From NCBI GenBank assembly GCA_029167225.1, contig JARFNK010000006.1, positions 124,001 to 188,000 of the forward strand: a DNA stretch of 64,000 nucleotides. Direction: 5' to 3'. The DNA comes from Sphingobium arseniciresistens. Lineage in GTDB: Bacteria > Pseudomonadota > Alphaproteobacteria > Sphingomonadales > Sphingomonadaceae. Below the pieces are notes generated by a model. The model ran no database searches, was not told the DNA's origin, and worked only from the letters and a program-made list of their open reading frames with translations. Shown one piece after another: positions 47,211 through 56,508 of this stretch (its first letter is position 1; each line of letters starts with the position of its first letter). Position numbers and translations under genes: made by a program.

Positions 47211-47438
47211 ATGCTTGATACGGTTTGTCGTCCCTCTCTTTTCGATGAGAGCCTGTTTCGTGAGGCTGACCTTGTCGATGGCGCATGGGGCCAGGGCCAG
47301 GACGGCGCAGCGGACGCCGTGGCCAATCCGGCCAATGGCCACGTCATGGGTGGTGTGCCGTCATTGTCGCGCACGGAAATTGCGTGCGTGATGGCGGTCT
47401 CGGCCGGTGAGAAGATGGTCTGGGTGCGGCGTGACTAA
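47211..47438 (+). pseudogene. Truncated succinate-semialdehyde-type aldehyde dehydrogenase (N-terminal remnant)
   Basis: The 75-codon frame reads like the first ~70 residues of a GabD-type aldehyde dehydrogenase: FREADLVDGAWGQGQDGA, then VANPANGHVMGGVPSLSRTE. Full-length members have about 480 residues. Similarity fades near SAGEKMVWVRRD, where a stop occurs, and the next 108 bases to the iron alcohol dehydrogenase do not restore it. About 400 residues including the catalytic Cys and Glu are missing, so it should be non-functional. It begins 17 bases after the alcohol dehydrogenase stop, the expected place for a partner aldehyde dehydrogenase. Confidence 0.65.
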
Positions 47439-47546
47439 CAAGCTCACGGATGCGGCTCGCCGACCCAAATTGCGCAATTGACGATAGAGGATCGCGGACA
47501 TGCCATTTGAGGCCAAATCACTTTTGGATATGCGGGGAGCGGGCGC

Positions 47547-48710
47547 ATGATGTCGTCGTTCCGCTATGCCGCGTCGTCAACGCGGGTGAGCTATGGCGAG
47601 GGCTGCATCGACCAGCTTCCCGCGGAATTGAAGCGGGCAGGGTGCAGTCGGGCCGTGATTTTGTCGGGCCGCACGCTGGCCGGGGCCGAACCGGGAGCGG
47701 GGACGATCCGTGCGGTGCTTGGCGACCTGTGTGCCGGAACCTTCGATCGCGTGGCCGAGCATTCGCCCAGCGAGTCTGTCCTGTCGGTGGTCGAGATGTT
47801 GCGCGAGGTCGACGCCGACGCACTGATCGCGCTGGGCGGGGGGTCTGCGATCGTATCGACGCGGGCTGCCGCGATCGTCCTTGGCGAGGGCAAGGATCCG
47901 GCCGAACTGTGTACGGTGTTCGAGCCGGGCAAGCCGCCACGCAGCCCGAGGCTTGCCGCGCCGAAACTGCCGCAGTTCATCGTACCGACCACGCCGACCA
48001 CGGCCTATGCGAAAGCGGGTGCTGCGGTTTCGATTGGCGAGGGGCGCCGGCTGAGCTTGTTCGATCCCAAGGCGCGGGCGCAGGCGATCTTCTTCGATCC
48101 CCGTTTTTTCGTCGAGACCCCGGCCAAGCTGATCCGCGATGCCGCACTGGATGCGTTCGGTGCGGCCGTTCAGGGGCTTGAATCGAAGAGCCGCCATCCG
48201 CAGGCGGATGCGCTGCTTCTGCAGGGCATTCGCCTGATCTGGCGGAACCTCGCGCGGATCGACGATCCCGCCAATGTGGAGGCGCGTGGCGAACTGATGC
48301 TCGCGGCGCTGATGGTCGGGCAGGGCACCGACGTGACCGCCGGCGGCCTGGCCTCAGCGCTGGGTCACAGCGTGGGTGCTCGTTTTCACGTCGCGAACGG
48401 CGTGGTGAACGCCATTGCCTTGCCGCATTGCCTTCGCTTCAACGCTCCGGCGACCGAGGGGCGATTGGCCGATCTGGCTGAAGTCCTGGGGCTCTCCACA
48501 TCTTCGGCAGGCGCTGCGTCTGCGATCGCCGATGCATGCGCGACCTTCTTTGCGAGCCATGGCGTGCCCTCGCGGCTGCGCGACATCGGCGTCGGACAAA
48601 ATGACCTGCCGTCGATCAGCGAGACGGCATCGGGCGATTGGTTCTATACACAGAATCCGCAGCCAGTGAGCCCGCAGGCTTGCATCGCGCTGCTTGAGCA
48701 AGCCTGGTAA
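47547..48710 (+). CDS. Iron-containing alcohol dehydrogenase (maleylacetate reductase-like)
   Basis: A 387-residue group III (iron) dehydrogenase. It has the nucleotide-binding GGGSAIVSTRAAAIVLGEG, VPTTPTTAYAKAG, the metal-site aspartate in DALDAFGAAVQGL-type context (IRDAALDAFGAAVQ) and histidines in ASALGHSVGARFHVANGVVNAIALPHCLRFN. That final block is the pattern shared with maleylacetate reductases. It could reduce or oxidise a carbonyl of the pathway substrate with NAD(P)H. The start is ATG at 47547 or 47550. It directly follows the aldehyde dehydrogenase remnant. Confidence 0.84.
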   Translation: MMSSFRYAASSTRVSYGEGCIDQLPAELKRAGCSRAVILSGRTLAGAEPGAGTIRAVLGDLCAGTFDRVAEHSPSESVLSVVEMLREVDADALIALGGGSAIVSTRAAAIVLGEGKDPAELCTVFEPGKPPRSPRLAAPKLPQFIVPTTPTTAYAKAGAAVSIGEGRRLSLFDPKARAQAIFFDPRFFVETPAKLIRDAALDAFGAAVQGLESKSRHPQADALLLQGIRLIWRNLARIDDPANVEARGELMLAALMVGQGTDVTAGGLASALGHSVGARFHVANGVVNAIALPHCLRFNAPATEGRLADLAEVLGLSTSSAGAASAIADACATFFASHGVPSRLRDIGVGQNDLPSISETASGDWFYTQNPQPVSPQACIALLEQAW

Positions 48711-48753
48711 GCCATGCGGCGCCAGCAACGACGTGATATAATGGGAGACTAGG

Positions 48754-49557
48754 ATGACAGCCGGCAAAGTGACGATCGAACGTAGCGGGCGCGTGGCGCT
48801 CGTCCGGCTCAACGACGAGGAGGCGCGCAACGCCCTGTCGACGGATCTGATTCACGAACTCATCTCGATCGTGAAAGAGGCCGATGCCGATGCGGGGTTG
48901 AGCTGCCTGGTACTGACCGGCGCGGGCAAGGCCTTTTGCGCAGGCGGTAACATCAAGGACATGCACGAGGGCGACGATCCGATGTTCGGTGGCTCGCCGC
49001 ACGAGATGGCGGATGGCTACCGCCATAATATTCAGCAGATGACGAAATGTTTCCTTGGGATCGACCTGCCCGTGATCGCGGCGGTGAATGGCCCGGCGAT
49101 CGGGGCGGGCAATGACCTGGCGACCATGTGCGACATCCGCATCGCATCCACCAAAGCGAAATTCGCCGAGAGCTTCCTGCGCGTCGGACTGGTGCCCGGC
49201 GACGGCGGTGCCTGGCTGTTGCCGCGCATCGTCGGCTTGCCGCGTGCGCTGGAAATGGCGCTGACCTGTCGGATCCTGGATGCGGAGCAGGCAAAGGAAT
49301 GGGGCCTGGTGACGCACATCGTCGAGCCGGATCAACTGGAAGCGACTGCGCTCGCGATGGCCGAGACGATCGCCAGCTTCCCGCCGGTCAGCGTGCGGCT
49401 CAACAAGCGTTTGATGTATAAGTCGATCAATATGGGCATCGATGAGTGTCTGGAACTTTCAGCTGCCTATCAGGCGCTCGTCCAGAACACCCTCGATCAG
49501 AAGGAAGCGGTCGCGGCGGCGGTCGAGAAGCGCGAACCCAAATATGTCGGCCGCTAA
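48754..49557 (+). CDS. Enoyl-CoA hydratase/isomerase family protein (crotonase)
   Basis: A 267-residue crotonase. The oxyanion-hole segments are visible: GAGKAFCAGGNIKDM (about 49-63) and VNGPAIGAGNDLATMCDIRIAS (about 110-131). Where hydratases carry the second catalytic Glu this protein has GLVPGDGGAWLLPRIVG, with Asp-Gly-Gly; this variant is common in isomerases or hydrolases of the superfamily, so hydration of a simple enoyl-CoA is not assured. GGGAGAC precedes the ATG. It lies between the iron dehydrogenase and a FadB/J-like enzyme on one strand. Confidence 0.85.
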   Translation: MTAGKVTIERSGRVALVRLNDEEARNALSTDLIHELISIVKEADADAGLSCLVLTGAGKAFCAGGNIKDMHEGDDPMFGGSPHEMADGYRHNIQQMTKCFLGIDLPVIAAVNGPAIGAGNDLATMCDIRIASTKAKFAESFLRVGLVPGDGGAWLLPRIVGLPRALEMALTCRILDAEQAKEWGLVTHIVEPDQLEATALAMAETIASFPPVSVRLNKRLMYKSINMGIDECLELSAAYQALVQNTLDQKEAVAAAVEKREPKYVGR

Positions 49558-49671
49558 CGCCGACGCCGGCAGACGGGGTGGTGCCCGTCGGCCAAGTGTC
49601 GCCGCCTCGATCTAAGACTTTTCGTTGCAACGCCTGCTTTTCCCTACATCCTTTCGCGTCAAGGACGACCG

Positions 49672-51717
49672 ATGATCTCGAAGCATCTTCACGACGACAT
49701 TCTCGAAATCCTCATCGAGAATCCTCCGGTGAACGCCTTGGGCCATGCGGTCAGAATTGGGCTGGCGGAGGCTTTGGCCGCCGCGCAGGCAGATGACGGG
49801 GTCAGGGCGATCGTCATCCGCGGCGGCGGCAAGCTCTTCTCCGCAGGCGCCGACATCGCCGAGTTCGATGGGGTTCTGGCCGAACCGGCATTGCCGGAGG
49901 TAGCCGCAGCGATCGAGGCGAGCGCCAAGCCGGTGGTCGCGGCTATCCATGGGATGGCATTGGGCGGCGGGCTGGAGGTCGCCTTGGCCTGCCACTATCG
50001 GATCGCAACGCCCACTGCCCGGCTGGGGCTGCCCGAGGTGAAGCTTGGATTGCTCCCCGGCGCAGGGGGTACGCAGCGCCTGCCACGCCTCATCGGCGCC
50101 GAAGCCGCGCTCGGCATGATCGTCTCGGGCGAGCCGGTCACTGCAAGCCGGGCGCTCGAGCTCGGGCTGATCGATCTGTTGGCGGAACAGGATCAACTCG
50201 GCGAGGCGGCAATCGCCTATGCTCGCCAACTGGAGGCACCGCGTCGCACGCGCGATCTGGAGGCGACCGCTGCAGCCGATCTGTTCGATCGCTTCGCAGC
50301 GAGTAACGCCCGCGCGATCGGCGACCTGCACGCACCACGGGCCTGCATCGATGCGGTCAAGGCGGCAACCGAACTGCCGTTCGACGAAGGGATGGCGCTG
50401 GAGGACAAGCTTTTCAGCACGCTCATGACCGGCGAGGAGTCAAAGGCATTCCGTCACATCTTCTTTGCGGAGCGCACCGCGATGAAGATCGATGGCCTGC
50501 CGCGCGACGTGCAGCGGCGTCCCATCAAGCATGTCGGCATCGTCGGCGCGGGGACGATGGGCTCCGGCATCGCCATAAATTTCCTGTCGGCAGGCTATGC
50601 GGTCACGCTGCTGGACATGACGCAGGAGGCGATCGATCGCGGCGAAGCTGCGATCCGCAGCAATTATGACGGCTCGGTCGCCAAAGGTCGCCTCACCATC
50701 TCGCAGGGCGAAGCCGCGATGCGTTTGCTTTCGCCCACGCTCGATTTCGAAGCGCTCGGTGCTTGCGATCTTGTGATCGAGGCGGTTTACGAGAATATGG
50801 ACGTAAAGAAGGATATCTTCGCGCGGCTCGACGCGATCGCGCGGCCGGGGGCGCTCTTGGCATCAAACACCTCCTATCTCGATCTTGACGAGATCGCGGC
50901 GGCAACGTCGCGGCCGCAGGATGTCGTGGGCCTGCACTTTTTCTCGCCGGCCAACATCATGAAACTGGTCGAGGTCGTGCGTGGTGTCGCGACCGCGCCG
51001 GACGTGCTGGCAACCGCGATGCATCTCGCCCAGGCGATCGGCAAGATTCCGGTCGTCGCCGGCGTCTGCTACGGCTTCATCGGCAACCGGATGCTGATCC
51101 CGCGCCAAGACAATGCCGAGGCCCTGTTGCTCGAAGGCGCTACGCCCGAACAGGTCGATCGCGTCCACACCGCATTCGGCATGCCGATGGGTCCCTTCCA
51201 AATGGCGGATCTTGCCGGCGTCGACATCGGCTGGCACCGCGATCCCGAGCGGGTCGAGAGCATTTCTGACGCATTGTGCGCAAAGGGGCGATGGGGGCAG
51301 AAGACCAAGGCCGGCTATTATGACTATGATGACAAGCGCAAGCCAACACCCTCGCCGATCACGGCAGAGATCGTGGCTGAGTTCCGCGCGAAGGCCGGCG
51401 TTGCGCCACGCGTCATCGACGATGAGGAAATCATCGTCCGCACTCTCTATACGATGGTGAACGAGGCGGCGCTGATCCTCGAGGAGGGGATCGCGCAACG
51501 GGCGTCCGACATCGATATCGTCTGGATCTATGGCTATGGCTGGCCGAAGCGTACGGGTGGCCCGGTCTTTTGGGCGAACAATACCGGCCTTGACGAGATT
51601 GTCAGCGGACTGAAGCGCCATCTTGATCGGCTCGGCGCAGATTTTCGACTCTCGTCGTTGCTCGCCGACTGTGCAGCGGCAGGCACGCGGCTGGATCGCC
51701 CTGGGCAGGGGAACTGA
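49672..51717 (+). CDS. FadB/FadJ-like bifunctional enoyl-CoA hydratase/3-hydroxyacyl-CoA dehydrogenase
   Basis: The 681-residue fusion has an N-terminal crotonase half ([58 protein letters not shown]) and a 3-hydroxyacyl-CoA dehydrogenase half from about residue 285 (NAD site [44 protein letters not shown] with the catalytic His, and GFIGNRML). Both hydratase glutamates can be placed. It performs hydration and NAD-dependent oxidation, after which thiolase at 55283 would cut the chain. AAGGA precedes the ATG. The shape is that of peroxisomal-type multifunctional enzymes rather than FadB, whose thiolase partner is fadA. Confidence 0.88.
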   Translation: MISKHLHDDILEILIENPPVNALGHAVRIGLAEALAAAQADDGVRAIVIRGGGKLFSAGADIAEFDGVLAEPALPEVAAAIEASAKPVVAAIHGMALGGGLEVALACHYRIATPTARLGLPEVKLGLLPGAGGTQRLPRLIGAEAALGMIVSGEPVTASRALELGLIDLLAEQDQLGEAAIAYARQLEAPRRTRDLEATAAADLFDRFAASNARAIGDLHAPRACIDAVKAATELPFDEGMALEDKLFSTLMTGEESKAFRHIFFAERTAMKIDGLPRDVQRRPIKHVGIVGAGTMGSGIAINFLSAGYAVTLLDMTQEAIDRGEAAIRSNYDGSVAKGRLTISQGEAAMRLLSPTLDFEALGACDLVIEAVYENMDVKKDIFARLDAIARPGALLASNTSYLDLDEIAAATSRPQDVVGLHFFSPANIMKLVEVVRGVATAPDVLATAMHLAQAIGKIPVVAGVCYGFIGNRMLIPRQDNAEALLLEGATPEQVDRVHTAFGMPMGPFQMADLAGVDIGWHRDPERVESISDALCAKGRWGQKTKAGYYDYDDKRKPTPSPITAEIVAEFRAKAGVAPRVIDDEEIIVRTLYTMVNEAALILEEGIAQRASDIDIVWIYGYGWPKRTGGPVFWANNTGLDEIVSGLKRHLDRLGADFRLSSLLADCAAAGTRLDRPGQGN

Positions 51718-51991
51718 GGCGCAGAGATGGGTGTTTTTGCTATATCCCGGCCCAGTGACGCGCATTGGTGCCTGCGTGTAGCGATCAATTGTGACGCGTG
51801 CCGATCCGATCGCCGCGGGGACGAAATGGTCTCATCGCGGCTTTTATCGACAGGCAAGAGGGGCTCGGCAGGCGACGGCCCCACCTGAATTTGCGTTGAA
51901 GGGACCGGATCGCGACAGTCAGATCGCCGGCCGGTCGGGAAAGTCGCTCAAGGCCCTGATGGTCCGGCGATGAGGATAAGGTAGGAAACAG

Positions 51992-52450
51992 ATGGTCATC
52001 ACAGTCAGCGTCAATGGCAAAGCCGCCAAGGTCGATGTTTCCCCAGACACGCCTCTGTTATGGGTTTTGCGCGACACGCTCGGCATCCGTGGCCCGAAAT
52101 ATGGGTGCGGGGTCGGCGCATGCGGGGCCTGCACCGTTTTCCTCGACGGGCAACCGACCCGATCCTGCATCACCCCGATTGCCGACGTAGGCACGATGAA
52201 GGTGGCGACGATCGAGAGCATCGCTGCCGATCCGGTCGGTCGCAAGGTTCAAGCGGCGTGGGCTGAACTGGATGTCGCGCAATGTGGCTATTGCCAAGGC
52301 GGTCAGATCATGGCGGCGACGGCGTTGCTCAAAGAAACCCCCGCACCCACGGATGACGACATTGACAGCGCCTTGGCGGGCAACATCTGTCGCTGTGGCA
52401 CCTACAACCGGATCAGGGCCGCAATTCATCGCGCCGCTGGACAACGCTGA
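51992..52450 (+). CDS. (2Fe-2S) small subunit of molybdenum hydroxylase (IorA-like)
   Basis: This 152-residue ferredoxin-like subunit carries two clusters: the plant-type one at Cys39, Cys44, Cys47 and Cys59 (YGCGVGACGACTVFLDG) and the helical one at Cys98, Cys101, Cys133 and Cys135 (QCGYCQGG, NICRCGTY). It passes electrons from the molybdenum centre of the next gene's product. Size matches isoquinoline 1-oxidoreductase alpha-type subunits. It lies 15 bases before the large subunit gene. Confidence 0.9.
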   Translation: MVITVSVNGKAAKVDVSPDTPLLWVLRDTLGIRGPKYGCGVGACGACTVFLDGQPTRSCITPIADVGTMKVATIESIAADPVGRKVQAAWAELDVAQCGYCQGGQIMAATALLKETPAPTDDDIDSALAGNICRCGTYNRIRAAIHRAAGQR

Positions 52451-52464
52451 GCAAAGGACTGGTC

Positions 52465-54687
52465 ATGACCGACGCCACGCTGTCCCCAACCCGACGAGAC
52501 CTCCTCAAGGCCGTGTCTTCGGCGGGCCTCCTGCTTTCTTTCTCATGGCCAATGGCCGCAGGCGCCGTGCAGGGCGATGCGGCGCAACTCAACGCGTTTG
52601 TGATGATCGGGAGCGACGGCAAGGTCACGATCAAGGCGCGCAATCCCGAGATTGGCCAGGGTATAAAGACCAGCCTGCCGATGCTGATCGCGGAAGAACT
52701 CGACGTGGAATGGTCGGCGGTTCTCATCGAGACGCCAGACGCCGACGAGGCGGTGTACGGCGTACAACTCGCCGGGGGATCTCGCTCCATCCCCGCTGCG
52801 TGGGAACCGATGCGTCGCGTGGGTGCGGCGGCGCGCTGGATGCTCGTCCAGGCGGCTGCGAAGCGATGGGCGTGCCCGGACACGGAATGCCGCACCGAAG
52901 CGGGTGAGGTCATCCACCAGCCGACCGGGCGGAAGCTGGCGTACAGCATACTTGCACCGGCCTGCGCGGACATCCCCACGCCGGATCTGAAGACGATGGT
53001 TCTGAAGTCTCCGGCTGACTTCAAGATCATCGGCAAGCCCGTCGCGCAATATGACACGCGGGCAATCGTCGAAGGCGTGCCGATGTTCGGCATCGATATC
53101 GTGCGGCCCGGCATGCTTTACGCGACCTGTCGAAAGGCACCGGTGTTCGGTGCGAAAGTCGCCAGCGTCGACTTGTCGCCGGCGCAAGCTGTAAAGGGCG
53201 TTCGCAAGGCGTTCGTCATCGAGGGTCATCCCGACGCGTGGGATCCTAACCTCAAGATTTCGGCGCCCCGGATCTACGGCAAGGGCTTGTTGCCCGCCGT
53301 CGTCGTCGTGGCGGATAGTTGGTGGGCGGCCCGGAGCGCTGCCGACAAGCTGGATATCAAATGGGCGGATCATCCGACGGCTGCGCAATCGAGCGACGGT
53401 TTCCTGAAGGCGGCCGAGGGATTCTTCGCCACCGGCAAGGGCGAGACCATCTTGAAGAGCCATGGCGACTTCGACAAGGCTTTCGCGGATGCGCCGATCA
53501 AGGTCGAGGCAGAGTATCGTTATCCTTTCCTGGCGCACGTCGCGCTGGAGCCGATGAATTGCACGGCGGAGTTCCGCGATGGCAAGCTGGAGCTTTGGGC
53601 CCCGACCCAGATGCCGCAAGCCGGGCGCATGCTCTGCGCCCTCATGCTGGGTATCAAGCCTGAAGACATCACCATCCATCTGACCCGCTGCGGTGGCGGC
53701 TTCGGGCGGCGGCTGGCCAATGATTACATGGTCGAAGCTGCATGGATCGCGCGTGAGATGGGGCGCCCGGTCAAGCTGCTGTGGACCCGTGAAGAGGACA
53801 TGCAGCACGACACCTATCGTCCGATGGGCGTCCACTTCTTCCGCGGGGGCATTGACGCGCAGGGCAATGCAATCGCGCTCTACGACCATTTCGCGACGTT
53901 CGGCTCGGATGGCAAGGCCATTTACGATTCCGAAGGGCAGACGGAGTTTCCCTGGGATTATGTTCCAAACCTCCGCATGGAAAACAGCCTGACAGCGCTG
54001 GGCGTACCCACGGGACCGCTGCGTGCCCCCAGGTCCAACGCGATGGCGTTCGTCCAGCAGTCCTTCATCGACGAGATGGCCCATGCCGCCAAGCAGGATC
54101 CGCTCGCTTTCCAGTTGAAGATGCTTGCCGACCGCCCAATGGCCAAGGAAGGGGACGCTGCGTTCAACCCCGCGCGCATGAGGGGTGTCCTCCAGGCCGC
54201 CGCCAAGATGGCTGGCTGGGGCGAGGGGGCTCTTCCTCCGCGCGAGGGCAAGGGCATCGGCTGCTACTACAGCCATGTCGGCTATGTCGCGCAAGTGGCG
54301 CATGTGGCGGTGTCCCCGGAGGGGGAAGTCACGGTGAAGAAGGTCTGGTGTGCGGCTGACGTCGGGAGCACGATCGTCAATCCCTCTGGCGCCACCAACC
54401 AGATCGAGGGCGCCGTTCAGGATGCGATCAGTCAGGCTCTGTTCCAGGAGATCAAGATAGTCGACGGGCGCACCGAGCAATCCAACCTGACCGACTATCG
54501 CCTGCTCCGCATGAATGAGTCTGCGCCGGTGGAGATACAGTTCGTCAAATCCGACAATCCCCCCACCGGCCTTGGAGAGCCGGCGCTGCCTCCCGTCGTG
54601 CCGGCGATCACGAACGCCATCTTTGTCGCAACCGGAAAACGCATCCGCTCGTTGCCCATCGATCCCGCGACATTGAAGGGGGGCTAA
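52465..54687 (+). CDS. Molybdopterin-binding large subunit, isoquinoline 1-oxidoreductase beta-like (aldehyde oxidoreductase family)
   Basis: The 740-residue catalytic subunit has a twin-arginine leader (PTRRDLLKAVSSAGLLLS), so the folded two-subunit enzyme is exported together. Internal repeats of the IorB type follow: IKARNPEIGQGIKTSLPMLIAEELD, TRCGGGFGRRLANDYMVEAAW, LRAPRSNAMAFVQQSFIDEMA, and the catalytic Glu705 in TGLGEPALPPVVPAITNAIF. It hydroxylates an aldehyde or N-heterocycle with water, giving electrons to an acceptor. There is no adjacent cytochrome c gene, which many relatives have. In this cluster it is a good candidate for aldehyde oxidation. Confidence 0.87.
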   Translation: MTDATLSPTRRDLLKAVSSAGLLLSFSWPMAAGAVQGDAAQLNAFVMIGSDGKVTIKARNPEIGQGIKTSLPMLIAEELDVEWSAVLIETPDADEAVYGVQLAGGSRSIPAAWEPMRRVGAAARWMLVQAAAKRWACPDTECRTEAGEVIHQPTGRKLAYSILAPACADIPTPDLKTMVLKSPADFKIIGKPVAQYDTRAIVEGVPMFGIDIVRPGMLYATCRKAPVFGAKVASVDLSPAQAVKGVRKAFVIEGHPDAWDPNLKISAPRIYGKGLLPAVVVVADSWWAARSAADKLDIKWADHPTAAQSSDGFLKAAEGFFATGKGETILKSHGDFDKAFADAPIKVEAEYRYPFLAHVALEPMNCTAEFRDGKLELWAPTQMPQAGRMLCALMLGIKPEDITIHLTRCGGGFGRRLANDYMVEAAWIAREMGRPVKLLWTREEDMQHDTYRPMGVHFFRGGIDAQGNAIALYDHFATFGSDGKAIYDSEGQTEFPWDYVPNLRMENSLTALGVPTGPLRAPRSNAMAFVQQSFIDEMAHAAKQDPLAFQLKMLADRPMAKEGDAAFNPARMRGVLQAAAKMAGWGEGALPPREGKGIGCYYSHVGYVAQVAHVAVSPEGEVTVKKVWCAADVGSTIVNPSGATNQIEGAVQDAISQALFQEIKIVDGRTEQSNLTDYRLLRMNESAPVEIQFVKSDNPPTGLGEPALPPVVPAITNAIFVATGKRIRSLPIDPATLKGG

Positions 54688-55282
54688 AGACCAGGCTCCT
54701 GTGGGAAAATGAGTGTTCGCATCATTGCTGGATCTGCTGACGGCGAATTCAGGATGTGAAGCAAGATTGCCCTACGTTCCGTGATGCGTATCGACCGCCA
54801 TGTAGCGATTTTGAAATTCGCTTGGTTCGCCGAAGTCCGTCAGTCGCATGACCTAATCTTTGGTTTGGCAATGTGATTGTCGAGGGCATGGACTATCGCA
54901 TGCGCGCGCTGTCGGATTCAAAATGAGTGTCGGCACATCGGGCGCAGGGAACGCCTGTTCGTTCTCGCAGATGACCGCCTCCCACTTTTTGCGTTGGACG
55001 CTCGCAGGCGCGCGGCTCTAACATTGGCCAATCAAGAATATATCAACGGTGCTAGAAACTGTTCGAAAATTGGGCGTTTGCAGACCGTAAGTCTGCGACC
55101 GGCCAATCCAAGGAGGCAGAGGATTGCGAGGCGATACAGTCGCACGCAAATGCAGAAGGGTCGCTACCATGCCTGACCGTGACGCGTGTTGTTCGTTGAC
55201 GATCTCCACGCGTGCATGTCCGGGCCGTCGATCCTGCAGCATCTGTCTCAGGGTTCAGTTCGGCGCGAGACAGGGGTAAATA
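54688..55282. other. Intergenic region, 595 bases, before the thiolase gene
   Basis: No gene is recognised. The sequence is slightly lower in G+C than its neighbours and its short frames show no family motif. A promoter for thiolase and the following TonB receptor may lie here; the thiolase ATG has GGGGTAAATA upstream, a weak ribosome site. Confidence 0.45.
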
Positions 55283-56464
55283 ATGGTTCCAGTCTATCTG
55301 GTCGCTGGCGCGCGTACTGCAATTGGCAGCTTCGGCGGAAGCCTTAAGGATTTCGCGCCCTCCGAACTTGGCGCGATCGTGATCAAGGAAGCGGTCCGTC
55401 GCGCCGCGCTGGAGCCTGCCGACGTCCAGCATGTCGTCTTGGGACAAGGTATCACGACCGGCACCAGGGATGGGTATGTGGCCCGTGTCGCTGCCGTCAA
55501 GGCAGGGGTGCCAGTCGGGACCCCTGCGCTTGCTCTCAACCGGCAATGCGGATCCGGCCTGCAGGCGATCGTCTCGGCAGCGCAGATGGTTGCGCTGGGG
55601 GAATGCGAAGTTGCCGTGGGCGGCGGCGCAGAAACAATGAGCCGCGCTGCCCATGTCGTCAGTGACGCCCGTTTCGGCCGCAAGATGGGGTCGATCACCA
55701 TGTCCGACGCATTGCTGGAGGGGCTCAGCGATCCGTTCGACAATTATCATATGGGCATCACTGCCGAGAATGTCGCGCGGGACTATCAGATCTCCCGCGA
55801 GACGCAGGATCTGGTCGCCGTCGAAAGTCAGCGCCGCGCCGCGCGTGCGGTGTCTGAGGGCTGGTTCAAGGAACAGATCGTCCCCGTCGAGATCCAGAGC
55901 CGCAAAGGCGTGCAGCTGTTCGATACAGATGAGCATGTGCGCGGCGATTCCACCCTGGAAAGCCTGGCAATTCTGAAGCCGGCCTTTGCCAAGGACGGAA
56001 CGGTGACCGCCGGCAACGCTTCGGGCATCAACGATGGCGCCGCGGCGGTCGTTCTTGCGTCCGAGCATGCCGTGGCCCGGCGCGGTCTGAAGCCGATGGC
56101 CCGCATCCTTGGCTGGGGCCATGCCGGCGTCGAGCCCCGCATCATGGGAATTGGCCCCGTCAAGGCCGTGCCGATCGCCCTCGAACGTGCGGGTGTGACG
56201 CTCGAACAGATCGACGTGATCGAATCGAACGAGGCTTTTGCAGCGCAGGCGACGGCTGTCGCCGAGCAGTTGGGCTTTGATGCGGCAAAGACCAATCCGA
56301 ACGGCTCGGGCATTGCGCTTGGTCATCCGGTCGGTGCGACCGGGGCCATTCTGACAATCAAGACGATGTACGAGTTGCGGAGGATCGGGGGACGCTATGG
56401 CCTGATCACCATGTGCATCGGCGGCGGACAAGGCATCGCGATGGTGATCGAACGAACAGAATAA
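55283..56464 (+). CDS. Acetyl-CoA acetyltransferase family thiolase
   Basis: A 393-residue thiolase with the acyl-accepting Cys89 in NRQCGSGLQA, His348 in GHPVGATGA and the base Cys378 in CIGGGQGIAM. Other standard blocks are SNEAFAAQATAVAEQLG and NASGINDGAAAVVL. It should release acetyl-CoA from a 3-ketoacyl-CoA, completing the beta-oxidation cycle begun by the ligase, dehydratase and FadB/J-like enzyme. The TonB receptor gene follows after 44 bases, likely co-transcribed. Confidence 0.9.
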   Translation: MVPVYLVAGARTAIGSFGGSLKDFAPSELGAIVIKEAVRRAALEPADVQHVVLGQGITTGTRDGYVARVAAVKAGVPVGTPALALNRQCGSGLQAIVSAAQMVALGECEVAVGGGAETMSRAAHVVSDARFGRKMGSITMSDALLEGLSDPFDNYHMGITAENVARDYQISRETQDLVAVESQRRAARAVSEGWFKEQIVPVEIQSRKGVQLFDTDEHVRGDSTLESLAILKPAFAKDGTVTAGNASGINDGAAAVVLASEHAVARRGLKPMARILGWGHAGVEPRIMGIGPVKAVPIALERAGVTLEQIDVIESNEAFAAQATAVAEQLGFDAAKTNPNGSGIALGHPVGATGAILTIKTMYELRRIGGRYGLITMCIGGGQGIAMVIERTE

Positions 56465-56508
56465 GCGTCGTCACCACATAAATCAAAAAAAGTGAGGGAG
56501 GATACCAA

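Noticed and set aside
47500-47550. 16-codon frame ending in an ATGA overlap with the iron alcohol dehydrogenase, considered as the C-terminal end of the broken aldehyde dehydrogenase
   Set aside because: It does not resemble the conserved C-terminus of that family and is too short to judge.
54688-55282. Possible gene remnant before thiolase
   Set aside because: Frames on both strands are short and match no family I recognise.
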